Shown: positions 23,101-35,124, counted from the first letter of the stretch. The stretch: DNA of 64,000 nt from Amaurobius ferox (GCA_951213105.1 OX578137.1:81799410-81863409), one strand, 5' to 3'. Notes: a model not told the origin generated them from the letters alone. Made by a program: numbers and translations.

Positions 23101-24720
23101 CTAAAAATGACTGCAAAAATCGGTATACAATATACAACATATTCGTACAGATTATTGAAGGAGAAATTTAGAAAATATCATATTTTCGGTTATGAGTTTC
23201 GAAGAAGCAAAATGACATTTCAAAAACGACATTTACATCTAAGATGCAACAGCATGTATAAAAATCACTTCAACTTCTTGTCTCACTTCTTGTCTCACTA
23301 ATATTTAAAATAAGAACAATTTTTGTGCTATCCGTAAATTGTAGGCTTACGTATCTCTAAACCTAGAATTAAACTTAATTTGCTTCACATTCCAAAAGCA
23401 TGCGGTCTTAATTATGTTGATCAAACAAAATAACTCTTAATTTCATATTAAGGAACATATAAGTCATATTCCGAGACAAAAGAATTGAAGTATTCCATTG
23501 CTGTACATTCTTGAGACTATAAATATATTTTTAGTGTTTAACAAGTTTAAATGATTTTTAATCTTAAATCTATGTTTGATTTGTGCTTTCTTGAAAGTTT
23601 TCATTCACTGATTGGTGATTGTCCTTTCTTCCCTTATGCTTCAAAATCTCTTGTTAAAATTTTCTATATCGATCCAGTTTCGATAATTTTCTACCTGTTT
23701 TCAATTTTTTATTCGTTTGTTAACGAATTTTGCATTTTTAGAAAATATATTATCTTCTTCAGTTTCTTGTCTATTCATTTTTTTATATTTGTTTATTGAC
23801 CGATATTTTTGTAGTTTGTTTAGATGACCCATGCAGCTTTCGAAAACGGACAATTACCTAATTTAATACGTTTTTGTTTGCGGTTTCACTCATTTTACCT
23901 ACCGAACAAGTGCTTTGAATACTATGTTAGACATTCATTGTCCTTTTTGATATTTTCCCGTTCGTTTCTAATATCCTACTAAATGCTTCTTTCTTAATGG
24001 CTTCTTTCTCCATCAGCATCCGATCTTATTTTGACTAGTGAAGGTTGTATTTCTGGTTGTTCTGATAGAAAGACTATTTCTGATCTTCAAACCAAGTTCA
24101 CACTATTAATTTTGAATCTTGCTTTAACCTAATGTATTATAGCTTATTTTCATTTACAGCAATTTTAGACTTATGCAATCGTAATAATAATAAATAAATA
24201 TATAAAGAGTTCACACACAAGTCCTTATGATCTTATGTCCCTTTGATGTTCATTCAAAGATCTGTAGAAAACAGGGTATATTAATAAGAAAGCAGCAATG
24301 AGCTACCAATTGAGATATTTTAAAGCGTCTCCAGGGGAAAATTGTAAAAAAAATAGAATACATATTTCGAAAATATATTAAGATACACAAGGAATAAGGT
24401 TACCGTTCACTAACACAAGGAAAATGGGTTAACGAAAAGCAATATTTATGCAAATGTCTCGTTATACTTAATTACTTTTGAAGAAAATGGCGGAAATATG
24501 CACATAAAAACAATAAGCAGTGTGCAATTTTAATTTTTTCAGAATTATCCTTCGTGTCGAAAAATATAAATATTGTATAGAAATGCCAGCCAAATGATGC
24601 AGTACTATAACTATACGTTATGGTTGATTTATCTATTAACCATATGTATATGTTCAAGCTATGTATATGCCATGCCTTTCCGTACTAAATACTAAACGTT
24701 TTACAACTTCATGATTGTAC
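23101..24720. other. No recognisable feature
   Basis: T-rich and AT-rich sequence. The 82-codon plus-strand frame at 23551-23799 is rich in F, Y and I because of base composition and has no recognisable domain. Confidence 0.5.
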
Positions 24721-24726
24721 ATTTTT

Positions 24727-25639
24727 ACTTTCCTTATATACATAATGTATAAGGAAAGTATTGTGACGGGGTCTATAATACGAATTCAAGTTTTCGACGG
24801 GAGAGCACGTTTCAAGCACCCGTGATCACGAATCAAACATTTTTGAGATGACGTGTATGTGTGTGTGTGTGTCAGTGAGTCTGTGGAAACGATATCTCAC
24901 GAACTAATAGAGCGATTCGAATGAAATTTGTTACCAAAATCACAATCCGCGAATACTGAAAGTTTATTGTTTTAAAACGTAATCGAATGTTCAGAACTGC
25001 CCCCCCCCCAAATTGAGTGAAATTTGAAAAAATTATCAAAAAATCAAAACCTTTAATAAAGTTACGCCAATATATATCTCTTATGTAATGTTTCCTTAGA
25101 AAACGATTGACATAAACTTTAGAAAGCTAGCACGAACGGTTCTCGAGATATTGTACATTGTTCAAATACATTTATCAAAAAATCCCATAAATTAAAAAAA
25201 AATATTAGCTTTTGAGAAACACGCTCACTTTTCATACGTAATCATGCGATAAATTTGGTGACACCATTCTCGTGGATCTAGCTCGGTCCATTCATGTGAA
25301 AAGATAGTTTGAGTAATAATGTTGTATTTGAACGCCAATAGTCATTTATCTGCTATAAGAATAATTTATTTCTCAGTCCATAACACTTGGGGAGATTTTG
25401 GCAAAGAATTTGGAGGAATGTCGCAACTTGGCGACTTTTTGAAATGTTGATAAATTAACGAGAATATAGCCAAATGGATAAAAATGGCGCTAAATCGAAG
25501 AAAATGACGACTAATTGTCGAAAATTCAATATCTTGGAAGGAATATAAGTATCTACTATAAGAAAAACCTATTTTTTTACTGTAAAAGTAGTAAATTCAT
25601 TTCATTATATTAGGAAAGTCATGTGTTGCCCACATCAGA
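24727..25639 (-). mobile_element. Family B HINE-like element, full length (B1)
   Basis: It starts with the stem-loop ACTTTCCTTATATACATAAT pairing with ATGTATAAGGAAAGT (24727-24759). A GT-rich tract follows at 24852-24872. It ends with AGGAAAGTCATGTGTTGCCC and ACATCAGA at 25639. The interior carries GTCGCAACTTGGCGAC, a decayed form of the family B palindrome. There is no open frame. Confidence 0.8.
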
Positions 25640-25734
25640 TTTTTAGATATATTTTTCGATTTCGTATAAAAACAATATATTTATAACTTCTTCAATTTGT
25701 TGCTAAAATGTTTGGCAAACTTTCTTCATCGCCC

Positions 25735-27170
25735 TCATGGCATTTAATATTGGTCTAATATTAGACCAATGTTGTATATCTTTACATTACATTGGAAATA
25801 TTTCCAACGCAATCCATATATCGGGAAAATATTAGGGGTACAATGACCTCCAATATTTATGTAATAAATATTGTGGCATACATTTTAAAATAAAACTTGA
25901 AGTTTAACTTTTCGATTAATTACCATTAACATAAAATATCTTAATATGGCCGTAAATTCGAACATAATGGATTTATTATTAAATTGTACATTGCATTATT
26001 GTGGCGCTATATAAAATCCTCCAGTTATTTACTTTTCGTGAGTCCTGTAAAAGAATTATCAATTATTAAGTTACCAAAAGGATTACACCATTTTAACTTT
26101 AACAAAAAAACATTTATTAACACCTAACGTACTTACTCAATTACAACTATACTCAATTACAATAATTTATCATAACTATACTCAATTACAATAATTTATC
26201 ATAACTATACTCAATTACAATAATTTATCATATTATTAATTATTTGGACGGAGTGATCATGCGAGACCGGTAAACTCGCCTAAAAATATGTATTAGACCT
26301 GATTTTTCAATGGCCACATACCTTCAAGTCTGTCTTGGGCTTTGTCACCGCCACGTCTTTCGCCAATCCTATCACCGGAATAACTCGAAATATTATTTCA
26401 TCGACTCGTAATAATGACGATAACTTTGTACTCATGGCGCGCACACCCGCACTTATTGCATTCTAGTAATCTCTTAACACCATTCTCACCAAGTCGTCGT
26501 TCTTATTGTAATTACTAAGTCATCTCTAGTATCTGCACAAGTCATAATAATATATCCATCTACTTCACCATCTAATATCATACTGTCGTCCAAGTACTTT
26601 CACAAGTCTTGACAAGTGTTCTTGTTAGGTAACAGGTGGTGGTTCTCCCTTTCTCGGGAGTATCATTTCCCTCCTTGCTTTCATTTGTAGCATTGAGAGT
26701 GACGCAACAAGCACCCTCTTCCATTGGATAATCTTTATCCAATGACATGGTTCACATCCTCGTAAAGACCCGCTCGCCCCCCCCCCCTTGTCTTGGCGCC
26801 CCTGAATTAATAATTTTGTGACATTTTGCGATCCCGTGTTGTGAAACTCGGCGCCATCCAGACTGGCAGTATTGTTTGCCGTTTTGTACACAAAAATATA
26901 CACATATAAACTTGTCTCATCAAAGTGTGAGATCTATTTCTAGTCTCACAAATATGTTAATTACAATATTACGCCAATATCAATGTTGCATTGGAAATAT
27001 TTCCAATGAAACACCGATATTGGAGTACTATTGTCCCAATATTTTAAGCCAATATCGTGCCAATTCCGTCAAAATTCCCACTTTTTAATATTAGTCTAAC
27101 ATTTCCAATATTGAGTGACAATATTGGGAATATATCGGATTGCTACTAGGGCATCGCTTACCATAGTTGT
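25735..27170. mobile_element. CCAATATTGG-rich palindromic element (family G), split by a solo LTR
   Basis: The segments 25740-25871 and 26951-27170 are both full of ATATTGG/CCAATAT words. Each contains CATTGGAAATATTTCCAA, which at about 26988-27007 is a perfect 20-bp palindrome. The two segments look like parts of one AT-rich MITE-like element interrupted by the LTR between them. Its outer ends are not sharply defined. Confidence 0.5.
25872..26950 (-). mobile_element. Solo LTR of an LTR retrotransposon (copy 1)
   Basis: On the minus strand it begins TGTGAGACTAGAAATAGATC and ends GCCACA, the TG...CA form of an LTR. It is flanked by the 5-bp duplication AATAT (25867-25871 and 26951-26955). A diverged copy of nearly equal length is at 46423-47486. 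Recurrent ACAAGTC/GACTTG motifs may be promoter elements. Inside is a 29-bp unit (ACTCAATTACAATAATTTAT...) repeated three times at 26151-26237. No gag or pol sequence lies beside it, so the internal part was probably lost by LTR-LTR recombination. The clade is not determined. Confidence 0.75.
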
Positions 27171-27232
27171 TTTCGTATTTGTAGACTCTGCTTTTGTAGC
27201 TCCAGAACACATCAAGTAAAAGTTAAAAAAAA

Positions 27233-28197
27233 TCTGATGTGGGCAACACATCACTTTCCTTATATAATGCGATGAATTTACTACTTTTACAGTAAAAACA
27301 AATCGGTTATTCTTATAGTAGATAGTTATATGCTTTCCAAGATATTGAATTTTCGACAATTAGTCGTCGTTTTATTGATTTAGTGTCATGTTTATCCATT
27401 TGGCGAGATTTTCGTTAATTTGGCAACATTAAAAAAAACTCGCCAAGTTGGCGACATTCCGCGAAATTCGTCGCCAAAACATCGCCAAGCGTTATGGATG
27501 GAGAAATAAGTTATTCTTATAGCAGGTAAATGACTATTGGCTACAAAATTATTACTCAAAGTATCTTTTCTCATGAATGGAACGAGCTAGATCCACGAGA
27601 ATGATGTCTACACACCAAATTTATCGCATGATATTACATGTAAAAAGTCAACAAGTTTCTCAACAGTTAATTTTTTGTTTTAATTTATGGGATTTTTGGA
27701 AAACATTATTTGTAAAATGTGCAATAGCTCGAGAACGGTTCCTGCTAGCGTTCTAAAGTTTATGCCAATCGTTTTCTAAGGAAATATTACATAGGAGATG
27801 TCTGTTTGAGTAACTTTATTGAAGGTTTTGATTTTTTGATATTTTTTTCAAAATTTCACTCGAAAATTTAAGAGGGGTTCTGAACATTCGATTACGTTTA
27901 AAAACAATAGGCTTCCAGTATTCACGGATTGAGATTTGTGTGTTAAATTTCATTCGAATCGCTCCATTCGTTCGTGAGATATCGTCTCCACAGACTCGCT
28001 GATACCTACACCTACCCACACACACACATACACTCACTCACACACAAACACACACACACACACACACAGACGGCACCTCAAAAATGTTTGATTCGTGATC
28101 AGGGATGTTTGAAACGTGCTCTCCCGTCGAAAACTCGAATTCGAATTTTCGACCCCTTCACAATACTTTCCTTATATATTATATATATAAGGAAAGT
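27233..28197 (+). mobile_element. Family B HINE-like element, full length (B2)
   Basis: It runs from TCTGATGTGGGCAACACATC through TCGCCAAGTTGGCGA (about 27442-27456). A CACA-rich tract lies at 28014-28070. The terminal stem-loop CTTTCCTTATA ... TATAAGGAAAG ends at 28197. It has the same structure as B1 in inverse orientation. Together they bracket the family G/LTR region. Confidence 0.8.
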
Positions 28198-28349
28198 AAA
28201 AATATATAAGGGCTCATTGGGGAACTCTGTATAATCACGACTAGTAAAGTTAATATTTCTAGTACAATATACGTTTAAAAACTAAAATAAAATCCCTACT
28301 ATGGAACGCATGTCTTCTTACGTGACGTATTGATGACGTAATTATTTTT

Positions 28350-28495
28350 TTCAATTAATTACTCCACAGAAACTCGAACCCTCATTTTCTCTACAATCAA
28401 AAATGAGCGTCGTAAATTGCTATGGTGGAGAGGCTTTTACGACGGTAATAAAATTTTTACAGCCACAGTAAGAATCCTAGTAATGTACCGAGTCA
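28350..28495 (-). mobile_element. tRNA-like SINE, family T (copy T1)
   Basis: On the minus strand ATGAGGGTTCGAGTTTC contains a good polymerase III B box (GGTTCGAGTTT). A weak A-box-like TAGCAATTTACG lies about 45 nt upstream. The same ~125-bp sequence recurs at 44180-44315 and 60290-60417, sharing AAATTTT(A/T)(C/A/T)A(G/A)CC(A/G)(C/T)(A/G)GT and the TATA(C)-(T/C)(G/A)(A/C)(C/A)G end. The repeated occurrence and B box support a tRNA-derived SINE over a chance match. Confidence 0.55.
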
Positions 28496-28510
28496 CTGCG
28501 ATCCGGGCAT

Positions 28511-29950
28511 GGCGGAACAAAAACATTTAAGGAGCAGAAGAGGGTAGAATGAAATGCTTTCATGGAGAAAATATTATGAAAACTCATATCAATTGTTCAA
28601 ATGGAATTTTTAATTAAATTAAATGACACTTAATCTCGAAATTGACAATAAGGGGGAATCTAATTTACGTTTGCATCTTAAATTAAAAATAATCTAGCGT
28701 ATCTTAAAAGTTTTAATCCAAACAAATATGTATATATGTAAATTTAATTCCAGAATATAGCAGATGTCGAAGCGAATGAAATATAATGATTTCAGGAACA
28801 AGAACAACATATTCCGAAATTAAAAATTGTTTTATAATTTTAGTTTTTCATAATACTGTCCAAAAAATTTTGTATCCCCAGTAATTTTCGTATAAGAATG
28901 GTCGAAGGAATGAGGCCAGCCTATTCCGAAATTCCTTTTGTATAGTATTTTCGTATACGAGTGGTTGACGGAATGATAATTGTGGTGAGGTGAAATTTGC
29001 ATAAATGCACTACTACTACTTACCCATAGTATTCCCCAGTTGAACCTGTATATGTATAGTAGGATCCGAAATTATCAAAGTAGATTGCGTTACATAATTT
29101 TTGCTGAGAAGAGGGTCCAATGTATGAATATGCAAAATTATTTTAATAATTTAATATTTTGAAGTATTTAAAATTTTTGCTAGCGAGTTTTTTTTTTTTT
29201 TTACTCAATATATCTTCAACGACAATATTCTTCTATAACAGTGAGCAACCAATATTCGGTTATTCGGTAGGAATTTTTTTTATTTTTATTTTTTTTGTAG
29301 GCGAAACTGACCGAATGCTTTTTAATATTTTTATATATGTATATCATTATATTGTATATTTTTATTTTTTGTTCACATTCTATGATCTCACTATAAATTT
29401 TTCAGCGATAATTCCACTTCTGTAAATTATTGGTACCTGTGGATCTAACTTCAGCCATCCTCGTGAACCGACAAACTAGTCGTACTTCTTTCTTATTTAT
29501 TTTTATTGTTATTATTACTATTGTTTCTTTATTTTTGTTATAACTTGTATATTTTATTTATTTAAATATTTGTTTTTTTGTTTACGCATTGTGATTGCCT
29601 CCCTCCCATTTTATTTAAAAATATATTTTCCCCGGATCTGCATGCCTGCCTTAGGCGCGAACTTCTTCTGAGCCGGTCATTCCACTTGTTCGAGGGATGT
29701 AGTGTTTTGAAAGAAACGACTTGTTTTTCCCCGATATTTTCTTCAAGTATAAGCTCTGACACCTTCGCATTATTTTTAGCGCTCCGAACAGTTTCGGTTT
29801 GCAGTGTGCTTTTTTTTTTATGTATAATTTGTTTACGTGTAATCTAATTCACTTGCGATTAGGGTTACCGACATGTTTTAACACGTAGTTATTTTTTCTC
29901 AGTACTTTAACTTCCGTGTATGGCCCAGTATTTTTTGCTTGTAGCGCATT
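28511..29950. other. No recognised gene; short duplicated TTTTCGTATA motifs
   Basis: TAATTTTCGTATAAGAATGG and TAGTATTTTCGTATACGAGTGG (about 28880 and 28957) share their cores. The GC-richer stretch 29600-29800 has frames on both strands (89 and 66 codons) but no recognisable domain. Confidence 0.45.
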
Positions 29951-30704
29951 CTTTTTTAACACTTTACAACAAAGTTGAAAAGTGTTTATGACTTTGTTCA
30001 TTCATTCTGTCTGTCTGTCCGCTAGCACGATAATTGTCGTAAAAATGACTTAATCAAAATGAAATTTTAGTATGTTGTTCAGACGGTCTGTAGGACCTAT
30101 GGGAATATAAATGAATAATATAACCCAATTAGTATTGGATTTAACCCGGGTTGAAAAAATGAAATACATTGAGCCCTATGGGACCTAATTTTTCAAACAT
30201 CTTTAAGCGGATTTAAAATTCAAAATCAGCTTCGAAAATTTTAGGTAATATTGAAATTGTTCCATAAAATATATAAAAAAAATTCAGCGACATATATTCA
30301 GTATTTTTTTAAATAAAAATTAAAATAATAACAACACATCTTATATGAAGCGATCACGTGACCACGATACAAAAAGATCACGTGACCCACTTCAAAATGA
30401 TATATGGCATCCATCTTGTCTCAAAATCGTGATTTTTAAAGTTCTTTTTAATTCATATTGAGTGTTGTATCCGTCCTAAAACCACTTTATTTTTGCTTAA
30501 ATTCTGTGTATCTACATACTGAAACAACGCAATTACAATCTAAACAGCAAAATATGTAGAATGAGTTGTATTAAAATTTCTGTATTTCTTTAACGCAAAA
30601 TCATTTAGTTCATGGAGTCTGCGTTGCTGATATGAATGAAATATTCATTGATTTTACAGAGAAGGATGTTTTTTTTCGATGAAGTTTTACACATAGAGTT
30701 TAAT

Positions 30705-31086
30705 GGCCAACGGCCATACCGTGCTGAAAACACCGGTTCTCGTTAGATCACCGAAGTCAAGCAGCATCGGGCGCGGTTAGTACTTGGTGGGTGACCACCT
30801 CGGAACACCGCGTGCTGTTGGCCATCTCGGGTGCGGTATCCCCGTGGTTTGCACGCTAGATTTGCACGCTACCACAAATGCCGCCGTGGTCATGCGGAGT
30901 ACGATCACGTTAAACATGTGGGTCCGTAAGTCCTTCCGAGAGGTTGGTGGTAGGGGAAGGAGGGTACGGTCCCTGTGGGCCTCCCCCACTGGGTTCCGGT
31001 CTAAATTGGGTGGCACTTCCCGGCCGTCCATACAGTTACCTTACACCTTTCTGGTAGGTCGGACGGTCTGGGTCTCAACAACAACA
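30705..31086 (+). mobile_element. 5S rRNA-derived SINE, full length (S1)
   Basis: The head at 30706-30823 is recognisable 5S rRNA. It begins GCCAACGGCCATACC, contains GGTTCTCGTTAGATCACCGA and AAGCAGCATCGGGCGCGG, and ends GTGCTGTTGGCC. The internal A-box and C-box regions of a type 1 polymerase III promoter are present in altered form. A ~190-nt body without coding sense follows, then the hairpin tail (31018-31070) and (CAA)n. The target duplication ACATAGAGTTTAAT is at 30691-30704, and a one-base variant is at 31087-31100. This is the structure of 5S-derived (SINE3-type) elements. It depends on a LINE partner for movement. A tail-only relative follows directly. Confidence 0.92.
30706..30823 (+). 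pseudogene. 5S rRNA-like head of the SINE
   Basis: This 118-nt segment has full 5S rRNA length with scattered substitutions (for example TTAGATCACC where functional animal 5S usually reads TCCGATCACC, and a lost base in TACTTGGTGGG). Because it is fused to a SINE body and lies within a target-site duplication, it is not a ribosomal gene. Confidence 0.85.
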
Positions 31087-31100
31087 ACATAGATTTTAAT

Positions 31101-31164
31101 ACTTTCCCGGCCACACAATTTGTTACCATAAACCCCTGGGTTGGTCGTGTGGTCTGGGCCTTCA
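31101..31164 (+). mobile_element. Tail-only relative of the 5S-SINE (S1b)
   Basis: It starts ACTTTCCCGGCCACAC and ends GTGTGGTCTGGGCCTTCA. It aligns with the last ~60 nt of the 5S-SINE but carries a different stem sequence. It is bounded by ACATAGATTTTAAT (31087-31100) and ACATAGAGTTTAAT (31165-31178). It is closest to the unit at 16218-16276, read on the minus strand. Confidence 0.8.
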
Positions 31165-31629
31165 ACATAGAGTTTAATTATTTGTAGCTCCATGGTCTTA
31201 ATTTTTAAATTAAATAAATTATTATAATATTGTGATGAGTGACATGAAAGGAAAATTATTTATGAATGAAATGCTGCTTTTATAGAGAGAGCCAGGCGTG
31301 TTATTTTTTCTATGACGTCATTTGAATGAATTTTAGTGGTTTTCGATGAAGTTTTGAAATATAATAAATTATCGTAGTATTATGATATTTCTAAAATTAT
31401 TACCGAGGAATGTGTCACAAATTTCAAGATGTTTAAACCTGGCAATTTATATTTCAATGCCATCCTTTGAATGAAGTTCCTCTTTTTTCGATGAAGGTTT
31501 TCGATGCAAGTTTTCAAATGTAATAAATTAATGTAGTATTGTGATAAGTTTCAATATATTACCGAGGAATGTATTGCATTTTGGACAATTGCATTTAATT
31601 TTGTACATATATAATTCTGTACCCTTATC

Positions 31630-31830
31630 AATGTAATACTTCCTGTGATGTTCTGTCCGCTGCCTAGTTGCTCATCACGCATTTATCCCTCTAAAATTTC
31701 ACTCACCGATTTCCATAAGAATGCTCACGAGTTCTCGGATTCGATCCTTGGAGGATATTTGTCTGGATAGCCAGTCACTCGTGTTCGATTTCCCCTTACA
31801 TGTTGCACGTCAAAAGAAAAATTTTGTAGG
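31630..31830 (+). repeat. Possible tRNA-derived SINE fragment
   Basis: CGGATTCGATCCTTGGAGG (about 31737-31755) is a good B-box match. The surrounding 200 bp is GC-richer than the flanks. No convincing A box or tail was found. Confidence 0.3.
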
Positions 31831-31929
31831 TTTTAGAGACACCTAGCAATTATATCAGAATTGTTTTTCCATTTTGACATGATACGTTAATGACTTTGCA
31901 TTGGTTAGTATTTATTCATTATTCAGGGT

Positions 31930-32275
31930 ATTATTTGTTTTTTATTTGAGGTATTATTTCCCTTTATTTGAGATATTGCTGTTATTTGAGATATTGTTTC
32001 TTCATGATTTAATGAATTGTTTCTTCATTATTTGAGATATTGTTTCTTCATATTTGAGTTATTGTTTCTTCGCTATTTGAGATATTGTTGCTTGAGATAC
32101 TTTTGTTGTTTGAGTTATTGTTCTTTCTTGCTTTGATGTCTCATTTCTTCATTATTTGAGATACTATGTCTTTGTACTTGAGGTATGGTTTCTTCGTTAT
32201 TTGAGATATAGTTTTTTTGTTATTTAATGTATTGTTTCTTCGTCATTTAGGGTACCAGTTCTTCTTTATTTAAAT
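31930..32275. repeat. Degenerate ~27-bp tandem repeat, about a dozen units
   Basis: Variants of TATTTGAGATATTGTTTCTTC recur across the interval with spacings of about 22-33 bp. Drift in sequence and length shows an old array. Confidence 0.85.
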
Positions 32276-35110
32276 TCATTTACGACGATGGTTTAGCTGC
32301 AGTCTCTTACGTATGAAACTGTCTTCTTATACCACTTCTTTTGAATAAAATTGCTTCTTTTGAAATATACTTTTAGGTCTGTTACTCGAGTTCTCTTGCA
32401 TATTTTCACAGCCTTATTTTTGACTTTGAAATAGTTCAATTTGATTAATAAATATGATATCAGTTATTTAGCAATGGTACAAGTGAGTTTCAAAACATGC
32501 TTGCTAATTTAATCCCAAAGATTGTTGCAAGATATTAACATCCTAATAATGTGATTAAATTCTAATATCTAAACGTGTTTAATTACCCAATAAGTATGGA
32601 TATCCACCCCATTCATCAAAATTCTTGCGCTGTAATACACAAATAAATTGCTAGGTAAATCTTTCACTGCATTTACGCACCAAAGAAGAAAATTAAAGAG
32701 AGTAATGATTTTGTTAAACTTTGAGGACAAAAGCGACACCTAGAAAATTACTTTGTGTAACGACTCTTTGACTCTAGCAGAAAATCGTCGGAAGCAATTA
32801 ACTTGCAAATGAGACGAAAAAAGAAATTACATTCGCCATAATGAAAGCCTTTATACAATTTCTGAATGTATTGTCTAGGGATTCTATAAATGCACTCCAG
32901 AAATGTGTTTAAAATGAGTTTTATTTTAGAAGACACACTGAATCTTTGACAAAAATGTGTTGCTCAAAAAATGCTATTAAATACTTTTTTTTATGTAATT
33001 TAAGTAATATATCATATTCTCCATTCTACTAACATCAAAGTTCAATTAAAATGTTAACCAGATAAACTAAGGGAGACATTGCAAGTTAATTTAAGTATTT
33101 TTGATTGTATTTTAAATTTAAAATGATATGCAATACAATTAATTTTAAATGTTTAGATATGCATTTTTATAAAATGGTTAAAAGTATTTTCTGTGAAACT
33201 TAAGCAGACCCAGTAAATATGTGTTTATTATCTTACGGATTACATTATACAGAATTATGTTCCTACATTTTTAGATCCCATAATCATTCTAGTTATTTTA
33301 TATTTTTTATCTTTACCATTTCATAACTTGTCTTACAATTATCATTCTACCATTTTAGTTATGTTTCACCATTCTAACAACTTTTAGTTTTTACTATTTT
33401 ATAACTTTTTTATCTATATAATTCTATATATATTGTTTTTCATTTTAGGCCCCGGTGTTCGGAATAAACCATGAAAGAAATGTGACAGGCCCAAAAAGTA
33501 ACATTAGCAGAAATCTATAGTTTGGCAGATTTTTTTCATGCATATTGTAGCATTATAACTCAAACAAATGCTTTATAATAGATAAGTGATTTTATTTTTG
33601 GTGATTTTTTGAAGCGAACGCATGAAAGCAATAAACGCGTTTTATCGGATTTACGAGTACGGCTGTTTCACTTTTGCGATTTTTTGTATGCAACTGCGCA
33701 TGTTCCTACAGCCTCAGCTAGAAAAATTATTCCGTTTTGAATTTTTTATTTTTATTAGCTTCATAGAGAGGATGTATTCTTTTTTCCTTTTCCTTCCTTC
33801 TTTCTTTCTGCTTTGCTCACAGCGTGCTTTTGGAATGTGAGTAGTGCTATCTGTAAGTGTATTTTGTAGTGAGTGTTTATTGACAACTTGGGCAACGCCG
33901 GATAATTTGTTCTAGACTAATATAAAACAAAATAATTGATAAAAACGGTTTTGTTATTAAAACACTTTTTGATTGCCAATCAAATAATTAATTTACTATT
34001 TAATTATATTTTCGAATCAATGTACATAAGTATGTAATCTAACTTCTTCCATGTAAAAAAACACTATAAAATGACGAAATTTAATCCACTGATTTCCACT
34101 TCTAAGAAGCAATGGATGCAATTAAAAATAGTAATTTCCTTGTTACATTATTAACAAAGAAAAACTTAATAACTGTGCCCCAAATGGTTAAAGTTAGCTT
34201 TGTTTTACAAGAGTTGAGGGATATGTATCCTAGCAACTAAAAGTGGCATGCAGCACAAGCCATGCTTTAATCTTTTGAAAGAAGTCTTTATGATGGCATT
34301 GCGTTATTGGTAAGATATAGATACACTTTAAATTGAGGGATACTTGAAGACTTTATTTCAAAGAACTATTATGTTTTATTCCCAAAGAAAAATATAATAT
34401 AATATACGGTTTTCCGATTTGACAACCACATTCAATATCGATTTTTATGTTGATTCGATAGAGTTATATTCGATTTAAAGTTAATGCATTCATAAACAAA
34501 CAACTGCTCTGATATTTCTTGTTTGCTCTCGTTTATTTTTACGCCTAAATTGACCACAATTGTGTTTCGTTTGTAGTTTATATATTATGCTTAAATCTCT
34601 ATAATATTTTGATTTTGTCAATTGGACACGTGCAAGTACACGACAAACAGCCACATAGTCAATATCTTATGTAAATTTCCAATTTACCACAACATCAAGT
34701 TAGCATTAACTGAAAGATTGGATAAAATCCGGATAAGAATTACCCCTTATCTAAGTACATGAGTGCTTTTTATGAACGGTGTTGTTGGGTAATTAATCTG
34801 GGTCACAAATCTATCTTCATTTATCATTTATCTTTTCATATAACATAAAAATTCATAAATTCGATTTAAATAAATGTAAACAAATGAAAATTTAAGAAAT
34901 ACATAAATCCATATCAGCATACAGAACACTAAATAATCCAATAATCAGATAATTATAACATGTTTTTCATATATATGCCACAGAATACTTTGTATCATGT
35001 TTGGTCCTAATTTGTTAAATACGTAGTTTTAAAGATAAATCAAAATAATGCATAACAATCAGTTGAAACATTGTTAAAAGCAAAACCATTTTTAAGTGAA
35101 AAAATTATCT
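32276..35110. other. No recognisable feature
   Basis: AT-rich sequence. The 72-codon plus-strand frame at 33622-33840 and the 62-codon minus-strand frame at 32748-32936 show no domain. No repeat match was seen. Confidence 0.5.
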
Positions 35111-35124
35111 GCCATAATTCATAT

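Larger units (their letters stand above)
29958..31608 (-). mobile_element. Family C HINE-like element (C4), interrupted by 5S-SINE insertions
   Basis: It begins with AACACTTT and its stem partner AAAGTGTT (29958-29987), then CTGTCTGTCTGTCCGCTAGC. It follows the family interior to about 30704, resumes at 31165-31178 and continues to about 31608. There it loses similarity before the TC end. Comparison with C2 and C5 confirms that 30705-31164 is extra DNA. Confidence 0.8.

Noticed and set aside
23551..23799. Membrane protein suggested by a hydrophobic 82-codon frame
   Set aside because: The F/Y/I/L richness follows from T-rich DNA; no start context, splice signal or homology is evident.
24727..25639. 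Family B as a classical TIR MITE
   Set aside because: The inverted repeats are subterminal and the two extreme ends differ, and no consistent target duplication was found; a Helentron-like design fits better.
30706..30823. A functional 5S rRNA gene
   Set aside because: It is fused to a SINE body, has substitutions in conserved positions and sits within target-site duplications.
30784..31092. 102-codon plus-strand frame over the 5S-SINE
   Set aside because: It spans rRNA-derived and SINE body sequence; there is no protein similarity.
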